A stretch of DNA of 42,690 nt from Prevotella sp. (GCA_017483185.1 JAFULM010000021.1:1-42690), one strand, 5' to 3'; shown: positions 1 to 8,395, counted from the stretch's first letter. The notes: generated from the sequence alone by a model not told the origin. A program made the numbers and translations.

Positions 1-535
1 CAACTTGTAGGGACATATTCTTGTATTTGTCCGCTTGTAACGGTTGAAAATCAATGTCCACTTGACGGACAAATACAAGAATATGTCCCTACCAAGTTGT
101 TCCGCAACGCCCTCGATGCATACGAGATGAAGGGATTTGTAAGAATCGCTGTCGGTTTCTGAGCCCCCGGCCGAAGATATCGCGGAACAACTTGTAGGGA
201 CATATTCTTGTATTTGTCCGCTTGTAACGGTTGAAAATCAATGTCCACTTGACGGACAAATACAAGAATATGTCCCTACCAAGTTGTTCCGCAACGCCCT
301 CGATGCCTACGAGATGAAGGGATTGGTAAGAATCGCTGTCGGTTTCTGAGGCCCCGGCCGAGGATATTGCGGAACAACTTGTAGGGACATATTCTTGTAT
401 TTGTCCGCTTGTAACGGTTGGAAATCAATGTCCACTTGACGGACAAATACAAGAATATGTCCCTACCAAGTTGTTCCACAACGCCCTCGATGCATACGAG
501 ATGAAGGGATTGGCAAGAATCGCTGTCGGTTTCTG
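1..535. repeat. Family A: three tandem 187-bp units, each with a long palindrome
   Basis: The same unit starts at about 1, 188 and 375, so the period is 187. The first copy is cut by the window edge and the third stops at about 535. In the middle copy, a left arm (184-220) and right arm (253-290) are reverse complements over 37 bases with one extra base, around a 32-base loop. The arms carry the motif TAGGGACATATTCTTG. An 80-base spacer (104-183) separates palindromes and can be read as a short open frame ending RIAVGF-stop, perhaps a copied gene tail. The three copies differ at only a few positions, which suggests recent duplication. A sister palindrome lies at 42602-42690 and a half copy at 35061-35084. 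No gene was recognised here. Confidence 0.9.
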
Positions 536-1080
536 TTATGATATATATTTACAAAATCGCGTTCTGGAAATTGCGCAAAAATTCGCGTTTTTATGGGCAA
601 TAAGGGCCTTAGAGCCCCTTCCGGCTTCCCCAAAGGGAGAGAGAGCTGCGGCTTCAGAGTCCATTGAGAGGGGCTTTGAGGGCCTTACGGCCTTTCAGAA
701 ACGTAAAACTTCGCGAGTTTTTGATTGCTATTTTGGGGTCAAAAAGCGGGGTTCGCCGAGCAACGGGGCCTCCGCGGGGTTGCAACGAGCACGCCGTCAT
801 GTTGCAACGGCGGCCCCGCCAGAGAGCAATAGCAGCCCCGTTGCAACCCCGCGGGGCCCTTACGGGAAGCCCAAGCTCCCCCTTTGGGGGAGTCAGAGGG
901 GGCCGTGTGGTTGTAAGTAACTGTATAACAGATAGTTGTAAAAACAGCAATTTTTCCATCCCGAAAACGCCCCGATTTTGACCTTCGCGAGATTTGAAAA
1001 TTCGGAGGCGCGGCGGAAAAATTTTAAGAAGTGCCCCTGAATTTGGGGCTTAAATTCGGAATTTTCAGGACAAACACGGC
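534..1080. repeat. Family B interspersed GC-rich repeat, copy B1
   Basis: This stretch begins with ATGATATATATTTACAAAATCG and shares most of its length with 40936-41485, and parts with 16725-17300, 34570-35020 and 8590-8905. The core (about 745-870) is built of modules around GTTGCAACG with GGCCCCG/CGGGGCC complements. The right side has a 37-bp motif (867-903) centred on CTCCCCCTTTGGGGGAG, with a decayed inverse at about 619-648. The outer right part (970-1075) reads CGCGAGATTTGAAAATTCGG. Open frames here run on both strands and only reflect GC-rich low-complexity sequence, so I do not call genes. Confidence 0.8.
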
Positions 1081-1206
1081 TACGCGGTGCCGGATGTATG
1101 GCGCCTTGACTGTGTGAATATGGATGAAAATGTGATTAAAATGCAAAAAATTGGGTTTATCGACAAAAAAGGCCCGTGACGGTATGTCTATTAAAAGAAT
1201 AAGCGC

Positions 1207-1214
1207 TATCTTTG
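1207..1214 (+). promoter_or_regulatory. Probable -7 element for endonuclease I
   Basis: TATCTTTG matches the Bacteroidota -7 consensus TAnnTTTG, 36 bases before the start codon. No clear -33 TTTG is visible at the right spacing. Confidence 0.5.
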
Positions 1215-1249
1215 CAGATACTATTCACACTAAAACATCTACATAGTAT

Positions 1250-2749
1250 ATGAAAATGAATTATGCTAAGAAGACCGTGGCGGCATTGTTCATGCTGCTG
1301 ATCGGAGGAGCCTTGCACGCACAGATACCCGAAGGATATTACGCTTCACTGAAAGGCAAGAAGGGGGCGGCGCTGAAGACGGCCATCCACGAACTCATCA
1401 AGGATGCCGACGTGCTGAGCTATGGCTCCGGCTCCGGCCACACATGGGAGGGATTCTACACAACCGACCGCGATGACGACGGCTCGGTCATCGACCGATA
1501 CAGCAACGACAAACGCTATTTCGGCAAAAAGGGAGCCGTGGTCTCGGGCATGAACATCGAGCACTCGTTCCCGAAGAGTTGGTGGGGCGGCTCTACGGTT
1601 CAGGCATACAAGGACCTGTATAACCTCATGCCGTGCGAACAGAAAATCAATTCGTCGAAGTCAAACTACCCGATGGGCAAGGTGACGAACGTCAAGACGG
1701 ACAACGGATGCACCCGCATCGGTACGGGCAGCAACGGATATCAGCTCTGGGAACCGGCTGACAAGTGGAAGGGCGACTTCGCCCGCGGCTATATGTATAT
1801 GGCCACGGCCTATCAGGACTACTCCTGGTCGGGCACACAGGCACTGCAGATTCTTCAGCAGGGAGCCTACCCCACCCTGCAAAAATGGGCCTACACCTTA
1901 TATATAGAATGGGCCAAGGCTGACGGTGTCGACGAGATGGAGGTGAAACGCAACAACGAGGTGAGCAAAATACAGGGCAACCGCAATCCGTATGTCGACT
2001 TCCCGAACCTGATGCAGTATGTGTGGGGCGACAGCGTAGACTATGCTTTCGACCCGGACAAGACCATCTGCTCGGAAAACTACAAGGGCGGTGGCTCAAC
2101 TCCCGATCCCTCGCCGACGGAGACTATTGTCTTTGACGAGGACTTCACGCTCGGAACGGGTGGCTGCACGACGGTCAACACGTTGTTGCCAAAAGAGGGA
2201 TTTGAGGTATGGAAGACCGACAACCAATTCGGATGGAAGGGCAGCGCCTACTACAGCAACGCTCAACATGCTGCCGACGCGACTCTGCTGACTCCGGAGA
2301 TAGACCTGACCGGCTACAACAGCGCCACACTGTGGTTCAACCACGCTGTCAACTTCTGCGCAAGTCCGTCTACGACACTGTCCGTCGAGATCGTCTGCAA
2401 CGGAGAGACAACCGTCCTGAGTGGCATCGCATGGCCGGCCGGCAACACATGGACATTCAAAGAGTCGGGTGACATCGACATCAGCCGGTTCGTCGGAAAG
2501 AAAATACAAATCGGTTTCCACTACCGCAGCACCGACACGGAGAGCGCGACATGGGAAATCAAGGCCATGCAGGTGAGAGCCATCACCGATCCCGCCGGCA
2601 TAAACAATGTCCGGACGGAAACCGCCGGACCTGACTTCTCGCGCCACTTCGAGACATTCACTCCTGACGGACGCCGCATCGACGCCGCCACACACCGTGG
2701 CATGATCATCATCCGTCAGGACGGACGGACATGGAAGGTTGTCCGCTGA
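1250..2749 (+). CDS. Secreted endonuclease I family nuclease with C-terminal sorting-like tail
   Basis: The 499-residue protein starts with a signal peptide (hydrophobic core AALFMLLIGGALHA, likely cleaved near residue 25). Residues about 25-280 fit the endonuclease I (EndA/Vvn-type) family of metal-dependent, non-specific nucleases. The hallmark MNIEHSFPKSWWGG places the catalytic His at 105, followed by DLYNLMP and NSSKSNYPMG. Residues about 295-445 resemble a jelly-roll, choice-of-anchor-J-like module. The last 60 residues (TPDGRRIDA...IIIRQDGRTWKVVR) look like a T9SS-type C-terminal signal. The inferred role is degradation of extracellular DNA or RNA. A second Met two codons in is an equally possible start. 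The gene is monocistronic, with its own -7 element and a terminator 20 bases after the stop. Confidence 0.88.
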   Translation: MKMNYAKKTVAALFMLLIGGALHAQIPEGYYASLKGKKGAALKTAIHELIKDADVLSYGSGSGHTWEGFYTTDRDDDGSVIDRYSNDKRYFGKKGAVVSGMNIEHSFPKSWWGGSTVQAYKDLYNLMPCEQKINSSKSNYPMGKVTNVKTDNGCTRIGTGSNGYQLWEPADKWKGDFARGYMYMATAYQDYSWSGTQALQILQQGAYPTLQKWAYTLYIEWAKADGVDEMEVKRNNEVSKIQGNRNPYVDFPNLMQYVWGDSVDYAFDPDKTICSENYKGGGSTPDPSPTETIVFDEDFTLGTGGCTTVNTLLPKEGFEVWKTDNQFGWKGSAYYSNAQHAADATLLTPEIDLTGYNSATLWFNHAVNFCASPSTTLSVEIVCNGETTVLSGIAWPAGNTWTFKESGDIDISRFVGKKIQIGFHYRSTDTESATWEIKAMQVRAITDPAGINNVRTETAGPDFSRHFETFTPDGRRIDAATHRGMIIIRQDGRTWKVVR

Positions 2750-2769
2750 GGGCTAATCTGGTGAAACAT

Positions 2770-2823
2770 AAAAACCACGAAAGTGCATCAGAATCAGATA
2801 TCTGATGCACTTTCGTGGTTTTT
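2770..2823. terminator. Bidirectional intrinsic terminator between endonuclease I and mnmE
   Basis: A perfect 23-bp stem (2770-2792 with 2801-2823) has an 8-base loop. Its arms begin with AAAAA and end with TTTTT, so it has a U-tract in either direction. It separates the convergent genes ending at 2749 and 2833. Confidence 0.92.
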
Positions 2824-2832
2824 GTTACGGTT

Positions 2833-4296
2833 TTACTTTCCCACGCAAAAATGCTTGAAAATGGTTTCGAGAACCTCGGATGTTGTTATTTGGCCGCCGG
2901 TGATTTCGCCAAGGCTATCGAGACAAGCACGCAAGTCTTCGCTCAAAAGGTCGCCGCTGAGGCCGGCTGCCAGACCGTCAAGGACACGGGTGATACTGTC
3001 GTGAGCTCGGAGGAGAGAGTCATAGTGACGGGTTGAGGTGATTATGATGTCGTTCTCACGGATTGCGGGTATGTCGGAAAGACGGAAGATGGTGGACCGC
3101 AATTCTTCAATATTGGTTGCATGACGGGCACTGATACCTATTACAGCCACATCTGAATCTATCGTTTTTGCTACCGGATTTATTGTTTCCGCATCTATCG
3201 TTTTTGCTGCCGGGGATGCTGCTTTTACAACAGGGGCTTTCGCACCAAGCTGTTGGCAAAGGCAGTCGGTGAAATCCGTCACATCCGTCTTGTTGTTCAC
3301 GACGATTAGCTTCTTACCCCGACTGAGGGCAAGCATTTCGTCACATTCATGCTCTGCGGGTATGGAGTCCAGCAGCCAGAGGATTATTGTGGCGTCGTTC
3401 AGTTTCTTGTATGTCCGTTCGATGCCGATGGATTCGATTTTGTCGTCCGTGCTACGCAGTCCTGCTGTATCCATGAGGCGGAATGTCACGCCGTTGATGT
3501 CGATGATGTCTTCTATCACATCGCGTGTCGTTCCGTGTATGTCGCTGACGATTGCCTTCTCTTCACCGACCAACAGATTGAGCAGCGTGCTCTTGCCGAC
3601 ATTGGTCTTACCAACAATGGCGACCGGAATGCCTTGCTTGATGGCCTTACCGGAAGAGAAAGACGAGGCGAGAGCCGTTATGCGGGAGTCGATGTCCTGC
3701 GCCAGACGGAGCAGTTCGGCACGATCGGCAAATTCCAGTTCCTCATGGTCGCTGAAGTCCAGCTCCAACTCCATCAGCGAGGTCATCCGGAGAAGACGGT
3801 CACGGAGATGCGACAGTTCGGTGCTGACATTTCCCCTCAACTGTCCCAAAGCCAAACGATGCGTGGCACTGTTGGTCGAAGCGATGAGATCGGCCACTGC
3901 TTCGGCCTGACTCAGGTCCATCTTGCCGTTCAGATATGCCCGCCGAGTATATTCACCCGGCTCCGCCTGCCGGCATCCGACGCTGATGAGCAGCTGCAAT
4001 ACCTTATTTAATATATAGCGCGAACCATGACATGATATCTCCGTGCTGTCCTCGCCGGTATAGGAATGTGGCGCACGGAATACCGTCACGAGCACTTCGT
4101 CCACAACAGCTCCGTTGCCGTCGACAATTGTTCCGTAGTGCACCGTTCCTGCGTGTGCCTCCGTCATCCGTCTGCCTTGTGCGGCGGGACGGAACACACG
4201 GTCGGTCAGTTCCAACGCTTTGTCACCGGATATGCGTATCATGCCGATTGCGCCGCCTGCCGGTGTGGCCAGCGCACATATAGTGTCGTTCGTCAT
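2833..4296 (-). CDS. mnmE: tRNA modification GTPase MnmE
   Basis: With MnmG this enzyme makes the 5-carboxymethylaminomethyl (or related) modification at wobble U34 of certain tRNAs. Visible features are the N-terminal folate-binding domain (start MTNDTICALATPAGGAIGMI), P-loop GKTNVGKST near residue 227, DTAGLR near 275, NKTD near 335, and the C-terminal FCVGK, which is the family's conserved C-x-G-K end. I chose the ATG at 4296 because an upstream in-frame ATG (4323) overlaps the likely -7 element. An extra segment between NKTD and the next G motif contains a 12-residue duplication (PAAKTIDAETIN then PVAKTIDSD) from a 36-bp DNA repeat at 3157-3213. Length 487 is slightly above the usual 450-460 because of it. 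Confidence 0.96.
   Translation of the reverse strand: MTNDTICALATPAGGAIGMIRISGDKALELTDRVFRPAAQGRRMTEAHAGTVHYGTIVDGNGAVVDEVLVTVFRAPHSYTGEDSTEISCHGSRYILNKVLQLLISVGCRQAEPGEYTRRAYLNGKMDLSQAEAVADLIASTNSATHRLALGQLRGNVSTELSHLRDRLLRMTSLMELELDFSDHEELEFADRAELLRLAQDIDSRITALASSFSSGKAIKQGIPVAIVGKTNVGKSTLLNLLVGEEKAIVSDIHGTTRDVIEDIIDINGVTFRLMDTAGLRSTDDKIESIGIERTYKKLNDATIILWLLDSIPAEHECDEMLALSRGKKLIVVNNKTDVTDFTDCLCQQLGAKAPVVKAASPAAKTIDAETINPVAKTIDSDVAVIGISARHATNIEELRSTIFRLSDIPAIRENDIIITSTRHYDSLLRAHDSITRVLDGLAAGLSGDLLSEDLRACLDSLGEITGGQITTSEVLETIFKHFCVGK
3157..3213. repeat. 36-bp in-frame tandem duplication inside mnmE
   Basis: The 21-base motif beginning ATCTATCGTTTTTGCT occurs at 3157-3177 and again at 3193-3213 with one difference. 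The period of 36 keeps the frame and duplicates AKTID in the G domain. Confidence 0.85.
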
Positions 4297-4320
4297 TTGC
4301 TTCGTTATTTGTTCACCGCG

Positions 4321-4328
4321 CAAAGTTA
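4321..4328 (-). promoter_or_regulatory. Probable -7 element for mnmE
   Basis: Read on the minus strand this is TAACTTTG, a match to TAnnTTTG, about 25 bases before the ATG at 4296. A -33 element at the normal distance is not obvious. Confidence 0.45.
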
Positions 4329-4411
4329 CAATATAAATCGCAAAGTGGCGTAAGAAGGGCCGGTTTTTCGATTACATACGTCCGGCTGCCGCATGCCTCT
4401 TGCAAACAACA

Positions 4412-4454
4412 GAGAGCCGCATCATACCCCCGAAACAGGATAGATGCGGCTCTC
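4412..4454 (-). terminator. Hairpin downstream of the OmpA-type gene
   Basis: GAGAGCCGCATC (4412-4423) pairs perfectly with 4443-4454, giving a 12-bp stem with a 19-base loop, 35 bases after the stop of the OmpA-type gene. The minus-strand tail is only weakly U-rich (TGTTGTTTG), so it may be a weak or plain-hairpin terminator. Confidence 0.6.
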
Positions 4455-4488
4455 CGTTATTGTTGTTATTGTTGTTTTCACTGTCGCC

Positions 4489-5325
4489 TTACTCAGCGTC
4501 CGGCGCCTTGTCAATGAGGTCCATAAACTGGTCGAGCTTCGGCGTGATGATGATTTGCGTGCGGCGGTTGCGGGCCTTGCCGGTCTCAGTCGTGTTGTCC
4601 GACAGCGGATTATATTCGCCACGTCCGCCGGCGGTCAGACGCTTCGGGTCTACGCCGTAGTGGTTTTGCAGATACTGCACCACGCTGGATGCGCGCAGAC
4701 AGCTGAGGTCCCAGTTGTTGCGGATGTTCTCGCGTGAGATTGGCACATTGTCGGTGTTTCCTTCGACGAGCACGTCGTAGTCCTTATAGTCCATGATGAT
4801 TTTGGCTATCTTGCTGAGCGTCTCTGCCGCGCGGTCGTTGACCTCATAGCTACCACTCTTGTAGAGCATGTTGTCGGCAAGCGAGATGTAGACCACACCC
4901 TTGAGCACCTGAACGTCGACCTCCTTGAGTTCTTCGCGGCTTAGCGAGCGTGTCAGATTGTTGGTGAGCACCATGTTGAGCGAGTCGCTCTTGCTCTTCA
5001 CCTCCACCAAATGGCGGATATACTGGTTTGACTCGTTGATCTGATCGACAAGTTTGGATATGTTGACCGTTGTCTGGCTGCTGGCCGTGAGACTCTTGTC
5101 GAGAGCCTGCTGGAGTGCGGCTGCTCCCTTCTTCTGAACTTCGAGCTGTTCCTCCAGGCTGGCCACACGGGCGCGGCTTGCGGCCAGACTTTCCTTAGCC
5201 TCCTGATAGTTACGGCTCAGTTCTTTGTTTTCGTTCTGACATCCCTCGAGGGCTTTCTTGCTCACGCAGCTGCTCATGACGAGACATCCTGCTGCGATTA
5301 CTACAGCGATGTAATTCTTCTGCAT
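4489..5325 (-). CDS. OmpA-family peptidoglycan-binding lipoprotein
   Basis: This 278-residue protein has a type II signal peptide with lipobox VMSSC (Cys20), then a heptad-rich coiled coil (about 25-120). An OmpA C-terminal domain (about 140-265) contains the recognisable GNTDNVPI, NNWDLSCLRASSVVQYL and RLTAGGRGEYNP...NRRTQIII. The family binds diaminopimelate in peptidoglycan and anchors the outer membrane; the coiled coil resembles the stalks of MotB/YiaD-like lipoproteins. It is probably outer-membrane anchored and periplasmic. It is transcribed alone or with the small gene upstream. TAAATTTG at 5367-5374 is a possible -7 element. Confidence 0.9.
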   Translation of the reverse strand: MQKNYIAVVIAAGCLVMSSCVSKKALEGCQNENKELSRNYQEAKESLAASRARVASLEEQLEVQKKGAAALQQALDKSLTASSQTTVNISKLVDQINESNQYIRHLVEVKSKSDSLNMVLTNNLTRSLSREELKEVDVQVLKGVVYISLADNMLYKSGSYEVNDRAAETLSKIAKIIMDYKDYDVLVEGNTDNVPISRENIRNNWDLSCLRASSVVQYLQNHYGVDPKRLTAGGRGEYNPLSDNTTETGKARNRRTQIIITPKLDQFMDLIDKAPDAE

Positions 5326-5366
5326 AATTTCGTTTGTATATTAATAATGTATTGACTTCCGTCGTG

Positions 5367-5374
5367 CAAATTTA
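5367..5374 (-). promoter_or_regulatory. Possible -7 element for the OmpA-type lipoprotein
   Basis: Minus-strand TAAATTTG fits TAnnTTTG, about 42 bases before the start codon. No convincing -33 element was seen. Confidence 0.4.
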
Positions 5375-5498
5375 TACATATATGACGAACAGTCGGCCAC
5401 TTTGTCAATGTGCATTAGAATATTTTAACCTATGAGACGGGCAGTTATAATATATTTACGTTTGAGTCTGCCACCGTACGACAATGAAAGAAAAGAAT

Positions 5499-5545
5499 GG
5501 TTCGGGGTGCGGAGGGGGGACCTGACAAGCTGCGCGCCCCGAACC
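5499..5545 (-). terminator. Probable terminator of the small unknown gene
   Basis: A 13-bp stem (5499-5511 with 5533-5545, one G-U pair) lies directly after the stop at 5553. On the minus strand it is followed by a T-rich run (CATTCTTTTCTTTC). Confidence 0.6.
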
Positions 5546-5552
5546 AATCCGT

Positions 5553-5840
5553 TCAAGAGTATTCGTTGAAGATGACATGCGATTTCGCATTTGTCATCGA
5601 GTGCATGATGGCCCAAGCCGAATTGATCTGGAAGATGTTCTTCGGCAACGAATTGGTGTCGCGCAACTGCCGGAGAAACTTCCTCAGAGGTTCACCGGGG
5701 TGCTCGATGTCGTCAACCATAAGACCGGCACGTTCCAATTCGTGGTTGGCCTCAATCTCTCCGATTTTTGTCTTGCCTTTGCGAATCATGTAGTCATCAA
5801 GGCAAGCTTGAATTGTCTGGACGTTGCAATAGTTAATCAT
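5553..5840 (-). CDS. Small conserved-looking protein of unknown function
   Basis: I do not recognise this 95-residue protein. It is charged and likely cytoplasmic, without a signal peptide or membrane segment. It begins MINYCNVQTIQACLDDYMIRK and has predicted helices around EIEANHELERAGLMVDDIEH and PLRKFLRQLRDTNSLP. Codon use and third-position GC resemble neighbouring genes, it has its own -7-like element (5893-5900) and a terminator hairpin after the stop, so I judge it real. There is no functional clue from context: an OmpA-type lipoprotein lies downstream and an unrelated ABC operon upstream. Confidence 0.65.
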   Translation of the reverse strand: MINYCNVQTIQACLDDYMIRKGKTKIGEIEANHELERAGLMVDDIEHPGEPLRKFLRQLRDTNSLPKNIFQINSAWAIMHSMTNAKSHVIFNEYS

Positions 5841-5892
5841 AAGCAGTAGAATTATATAATTGTTGTATATGTGTTTATCCGATTACCTGCAA

Positions 5893-5900
5893 CAAATATA
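5893..5900 (-). promoter_or_regulatory. Possible -7 element for the small unknown gene
   Basis: Minus-strand TATATTTG matches TAnnTTTG, 52 bases upstream of the start. A -33 element is not clear. Confidence 0.45.
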
Positions 5901-6007
5901 GTGTTTTTTCCGTACCGTTGTTCTCCGGACACTGTTTATTTTACTATTATTAACACCAGACCCGCCTTTTTGTGTCAATTTGAAAGCAAATGACGGCCTC
6001 AGCCGAT

Positions 6008-6403
6008 CTATTCGCAAGCAAAATCTCCTCTTTCGCACTGATTCCACATCTCCGTCACCTCGTCAATTCCTATGCCGAGCAGGCGCATGTTGCGGAACAT
6101 CTCGGGTAGCGTGCGGTCGATGAATTCGCGGCGGCGTGACTGCATGATGGTGTCGCGCGCCTCGGGACTGACGAAATAGCCGAGGCCACGCCGGTTGTAG
6201 ATGATGCCGTCACGGGCCAGCGCGTCGTATGCCTTGACGGCCGTGTTGGTGTTCACTTCGAGCATGACGGCATATTCGCGCACGCTCGGTATGCGTCCAT
6301 CGGCGCCGTAGGTCCCGGCCAGGATCTCGTCGCAGAGCCGGTCGGCCATCTGCAGATAGATGGCCTTGTCGTTGCTGAATATCATTGTCATAGGTTCGTC
6401 CAT
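6008..6403 (-). CDS. GntR-family (YtrA-type) transcriptional regulator
   Basis: This 131-residue protein has an N-terminal winged helix-turn-helix (IYLQMADRLCDEILAG, then RIPSVREYAVMLEVNTNTAVKAYDAL and GIIYNRRGLGYFV) and a short C-terminal helical tail. That layout defines the YtrA subfamily, which usually represses a linked ABC transporter operon. It is the last gene of the operon, unusual because YtrA-type regulators often come first. The start at 6403 overlaps the permease end by 16 bases; an alternative ATG at 6391 overlaps the permease stop as ATGA, so translational coupling is likely either way. It probably binds the palindrome at 8207-8228. Confidence 0.9.
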   Translation of the reverse strand: MDEPMTMIFSNDKAIYLQMADRLCDEILAGTYGADGRIPSVREYAVMLEVNTNTAVKAYDALARDGIIYNRRGLGYFVSPEARDTIMQSRRREFIDRTLPEMFRNMRLLGIGIDEVTEMWNQCERGDFACE

Positions 6404-7263
6404 TTGTTGTTAATGACTTGCATGCGACGGTATATCCGGTATGAGCCCCAATAGCAGAGCGCGGTCAGGGCGCCGAAAATGAAGGGAAGGACGCGGTTAG
6501 AGTGTACGACTCCATACAGATAGTCACCGAGCACGAGCTCCACTGCTCCGGGATGGACGTTCAGCCAGCCCATCATGAGCCACACGCCAATGACGAAAAA
6601 CATCGAGAGCAGTGCGGCATGGCGGCGGAAGAACGAGCCGCCAAGGATATACAGGGATTGGGTGAAGAGTGCAAAGGACACATACATCGCCATATTCCAC
6701 AGTCCTTCAGTCCTGTCCCGTGTGTAGAGCCAGAAGTCGCCTTTCCTTTCATCCCATCCAGTCAGCAGTCCCGTGATGGTGTCGTAGAAGTCCCCCATGC
6801 CAGTGAGCACGACCGAACCGAACATGCGCGGACCGAAGATGAGACTGATGACGAGACGCAGGACGTCGGCCATGACCGAGGCGACAAAGAACATCACGAA
6901 GAAGCCGACAGTGGCGTAAAGCAGCCGCGCGAGGAATTTTTCGGTCGATGACGCCGGAAGCATCAGGAAGGCCGTGCGTTGCTGGCGGGTCTTCATGCAG
7001 TCGAATATGAGGCTGGCACCCACCATCATGAACAAAATGAAGGCGATTGTTGTCGGCAGAACCATGCCACCCAACCAACTATCCAACTGAGCCGGTGATA
7101 TTTCATTCCATGATCCACTGAACCGTTCGTACATATCCAGTTCATACAGAAACAGCAAACCGAGCGTCACGCAGAGCATCATGCGGACCGACGACTTCCA
7201 GTTGGTCGTCAGATCCCAACGGACCATAAGTCCGAAACGTCTTAAGTCAAATCCTTTTTCCAT
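6388..7263 (-). CDS. ABC transporter permease, about six membrane helices
   Basis: A 291-residue integral membrane protein starting MEKGFDLRRFGLMVRWDL. Hydrophobic segments include MMLCVTLGLLFLYEL, VLPTTIAFILFMMVGASLI, FFVMFFVASVMADVL, YVSFALFTQSLYILGG, LLSMFFVIGVWLMMGW and LPFIFGALTALCYWGSY. The layout matches membrane subunits of ABC-2-like exporters next to YtrA regulators in Bacteroidales. The reading frame stays open far upstream across the ATPase gene, so the start is decided by homology-like N-terminal sequence; an ATG at 7296 is the alternative. It presumably pairs with the ATPase at 7320-8177. The substrate is unknown. Confidence 0.85.
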   Translation of the reverse strand: MEKGFDLRRFGLMVRWDLTTNWKSSVRMMLCVTLGLLFLYELDMYERFSGSWNEISPAQLDSWLGGMVLPTTIAFILFMMVGASLIFDCMKTRQQRTAFLMLPASSTEKFLARLLYATVGFFVMFFVASVMADVLRLVISLIFGPRMFGSVVLTGMGDFYDTITGLLTGWDERKGDFWLYTRDRTEGLWNMAMYVSFALFTQSLYILGGSFFRRHAALLSMFFVIGVWLMMGWLNVHPGAVELVLGDYLYGVVHSNRVLPFIFGALTALCYWGSYRIYRRMQVINNKWTNL

Positions 7264-7319
7264 AACGATTGTTTCTTTTCTTTTTTGTGTTTCCATCCGA
7301 TTGTTACTTTTCCATCGCC

Positions 7320-8177
7320 TCATATCTTCCGCTGCTGGACAGCGTTGAAGAGCAGTTCGAGATTGAGCTGCGTCTCCGGCATGCCCTCCCGGCGGACTGC
7401 AATCACGGCGTTGCCCTGCAGCGACGGCTCGGCGTAGATGACGTCGTCCGACGCGCTGCCCGGCTGTCGCAGCTCGAAGGAATAGCGCGAGCACAGGTCG
7501 GCCACGGAGGCGTCCAGACGCAGACCGTCGGTGTCGACCATGACGACATGGTCGAGCAGCTGTTCGACGTCGTGCACCTGATGGGTCGAGATGATGACGA
7601 TGCGGTCGTCGGCCATGCAGTTGGCCACCACGCGGCGGAAGCGGCTCTTCGAGGGGATATCGAGGCCGTTGGTCGGCTCGTCCATGACGAGCACCCGGGT
7701 GCCCGAGGCAAGGGCGAAACTCATGTAGACCTTCTTCTTCTGGCCCATCGACAGCTCGCCCAGACGGAGCGACAGCGGAAGGTCGAAGTCGCGCAGACAG
7801 GCGTCGAGTATCTCGCGGCTGAAACGTGGATAGAACGGGGCGTTCATCCTCACGTAGCTGTCGAGCGTCACCGGCGGCAGGTCAAACTCTTCGGGCACGA
7901 GGAATATCTCGCGCAGCTGCTCCGGACGGCGCAGACGGGTCTCGACGCCGTCGAGGGTGACACGGCCCTGACGCGGACTGAGCAGTCCGGAGATGAGATA
8001 GAGCAGTGTCGACTTGCCCGTTCCGTTGCGGCCCAGGAGACCGTAGATGTTGTTCTCGCGCAGGGTCAGGCTGAAGTCCTTCAGGACGTCGGCCGACCGG
8101 CCCCCGCCTCTCTTTTTGCCCGGGAGGAAGCCGAGACGGCTGCCATACCCGAAACTGATGTTGTTGATTTCAATCAT
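7320..8177 (-). CDS. ABC transporter ATP-binding protein
   Basis: The 285-residue cytoplasmic ATPase carries Walker A LLGRNGTGKSTLL, signature LSMGQKKKV, Walker B VLVMDEPTNGLD and the switch His in IISTHQ. It is the first gene of the three-gene operon with permease and GntR regulator. Such single-ATPase, single-permease exporters are usually induced by cell-envelope stress or peptide antibiotics, but nothing here identifies the substrate. Promoter and operator lie within 85 bases upstream. Confidence 0.93.
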   Translation of the reverse strand: MIEINNISFGYGSRLGFLPGKKRGGGRSADVLKDFSLTLRENNIYGLLGRNGTGKSTLLYLISGLLSPRQGRVTLDGVETRLRRPEQLREIFLVPEEFDLPPVTLDSYVRMNAPFYPRFSREILDACLRDFDLPLSLRLGELSMGQKKKVYMSFALASGTRVLVMDEPTNGLDIPSKSRFRRVVANCMADDRIVIISTHQVHDVEQLLDHVVMVDTDGLRLDASVADLCSRYSFELRQPGSASDDVIYAEPSLQGNAVIAVRREGMPETQLNLELLFNAVQQRKI

Positions 8178-8206
8178 ATATATATTTGTTTTTGGTGGTT
8201 CAACGT

Positions 8207-8228
8207 GTGTACTACTTTAATAGTACAC
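8207..8228. promoter_or_regulatory. Probable operator of the YtrA-type regulator
   Basis: A perfect inverted repeat GTGTACTA-N6-TAGTACAC sits immediately downstream of the -7 element, covering the expected transcription start. Family members bind such palindromes upstream of their own operon, so autoregulation by steric block is inferred. Confidence 0.75.
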
Positions 8229-8230
8229 TG

Positions 8231-8262
8231 CAAAAGTAAAACAATCCGGCCGTTCCGCCAAA
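8231..8262 (-). promoter_or_regulatory. Promoter of the ABC-GntR operon
   Basis: On the minus strand, TTTG (8262-8259), a 20-base spacer and TACTTTTG (8238-8231) match the Bacteroidota promoter consensus well. Confidence 0.75.
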
Positions 8263-8395
8263 CTTTCCGCCGCTTTTTTTCGGGATTGCGCTATTTTTAA
8301 CATTTCCTCATTATTATATATATATCCGGCCATAGGCATACGGGGAGATTACAGTACACACTCCCCTACCCCACGAACAACACTTACGCACAAAG

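Noticed and set aside
1-535. Possible CRISPR array
   Set aside because: The units are 187 bp with near-identical spacers, so there is no short repeat with variable spacers and no cas gene.
471-981. Overlapping open frames of 100-149 codons on both strands
   Set aside because: They lie inside repeats A and B, are low-complexity and Arg/Ala/Gly-rich, and similar frames recur in every B copy because of GC-rich palindromes.
7269-8300. Long plus-strand frame of 343 codons
   Set aside because: It is antisense to the ABC ATPase gene, whose Walker motifs are intact on the minus strand.
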